Assembly: GCA_002779455.1 (NCBI GenBank)
Contig: PEWM01000254.1
Coordinates: 1 to 5,540 of the forward strand
Direction of reading: 5' to 3'
From: Deltaproteobacteria bacterium CG07_land_8_20_14_0_80_60_11
GTDB taxonomy: Bacteria; Desulfobacterota; Desulfobaccia; Desulfobaccales; 0-14-0-80-60-11
DNA length: 5,540 bases
Below are positions 5,318 through 5,540 of the stretch, one piece after another. Under the pieces are notes generated by a model. It was not told the DNA's origin, made no database searches, and worked only from the letters and a program-made list of their open reading frames with translations. The stretch's first letter is position 1. Each line of letters starts with the position of its first letter. The position numbers were made by a program, and so were the translations under genes.

Positions 5318-5323
5318 ATTATA
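5318..5323 (-). promoter_or_regulatory. Perfect TATAAT ahead of moaA
   Basis: Read on the minus strand, TATAAT lies 20-25 bases upstream of the GTG start. Transcription would begin near 5311, leaving only about 13 bases of leader, and the only purine-rich GGGG would be at or before the start of the RNA. No good -35 is seen 16-18 bases further up, where the sequence is C-rich. This is an isolated -10 box. Confidence 0.35.
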
Positions 5324-5357
5324 GCGATTAATTGCCCGGGGGGCAGGATTTTTTATT

Positions 5358-5419
5358 GGTGGCACAGCCTTTCCAGGCTGTGCCAAAAATCCCGCACAGG
5401 CTGGAAAGCCTGTGCTACC
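5358..5419. repeat. REP/BIME-like composite palindrome, copy 2
   Basis: The left hairpin is GGCACAGCCT/AGGCTGTGCC (5361-5370 and 5375-5384, loop TTCC). The right hairpin is GCACAGGCT/AGCCTGTGC (5394-5402 and 5407-5415, loop GGAA), identical to the right hairpin of copy 1. The left end starts GGTGG, and the right end reads GGTAG on the opposite strand, so the two units face each other. The wider dyad TTGGTGGCACAG/CTGTGCTACCAA (5356-5367 and 5410-5421) has one mismatch. On the minus strand the right hairpin is followed by GGGATTTTT, so it may also act as a terminator for the gene ending at 5470. Confidence 0.75.
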
Positions 5420-5469
5420 AAAGGCTGCTGTTTCGAAAGGTTTGCGTAGACAACTTATGCATCACGACA

Positions 5470-5540
5470 CTAATCCACCTGGAAATCCGTGCGATCCTGG
5501 GCCGTGCCGTAGCCCGTACTGATCTTGGTGATCAACTGGT
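5470..5540 (-). CDS. C-terminal end of an unidentified protein (cut by window edge)
   Basis: On the minus strand a frame ending at TAG 5472-5470 is open to the window edge, giving 22 codons whose last residues read STGYGTAQDRTDFQVD. Third codon positions are mostly G or C, like the other genes here. Downstream lies the REP-like hairpin with an AT-rich tail, as expected after a gene. The fragment is too short to assign a family. It could still be a chance open frame. Confidence 0.45.
   Translation of the reverse strand, partial: QLITKISTGYGTAQDRTDFQVD

Noticed and set aside
3421..5419. CRISPR array or IS element formed by the repeated hairpins
   Set aside because: There are only two locations 1.9 kb apart with genes between, no spacers of regular size, and no transposase gene in the window.

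Overview
The window is GC-rich with strong G/C bias at third codon positions. Its gene families (DprA, dodecin, RtcA, a GT-C membrane glycosyltransferase, a dolichol-phosphate-mannose-synthase-like GT2, MoaA) and its REP-like palindromes suggest a free-living bacterium. A deltaproteobacterial (Desulfobacterota-like) chromosome is my best guess, but that is inference from style and not from any lineage marker. No phage, plasmid, insertion sequence, CRISPR array, tRNA or rRNA is visible.

Layout from left to right. Positions 1-280 (minus) are the N-terminal 93 codons of dprA, cut by the window edge. Positions 281-634 are a gene-free divergent intergenic region with a plausible sigma-70 promoter and two hairpins in the leader of the next gene. 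Positions 635-844 (plus) are a 69-residue dodecin that lacks the canonical flavin-stacking Trp. About 911-1330 (plus) is a decayed rtcA (RNA 3'-phosphate cyclase) with a one-base frameshift, a large internal deletion and no C-terminus. Converging on it is a minus-strand pair: a membrane-anchored protein of unknown function (2822-3325) translationally coupled to a multi-spanning GT-C type glycosyltransferase (1399-2829). Next on the minus strand come a GT2 polyprenyl-phosphate sugar synthase-like enzyme (3513-4202) and moaA (4321-5298). A last minus-strand gene enters at the right edge (5470-5540, only its C-terminal residues visible).

How the parts fit. The GT2 enzyme probably makes a lipid-phosphate-linked sugar on the cytoplasmic face. 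The GT-C protein is the kind of enzyme that uses such donors on the outer face, and the 167-residue anchored protein may be its partner. Together they look like a small envelope-glycosylation locus. They are separated by a REP-like double palindrome and separate promoter signals, so they are probably not one transcript. moaA (molybdenum cofactor, step 1) has no Moco partner genes here. Two REP/BIME-like composite palindromes (3416-3466 and 5358-5419) bracket the GT2-moaA block.

I found no strong candidate for an entirely new system. The items most worth a second look are the rtcA pseudogene, the non-canonical dodecin with its structured leader, the coupled GT-C/anchored-protein pair, and the REP pairs with a compensatory stem change.
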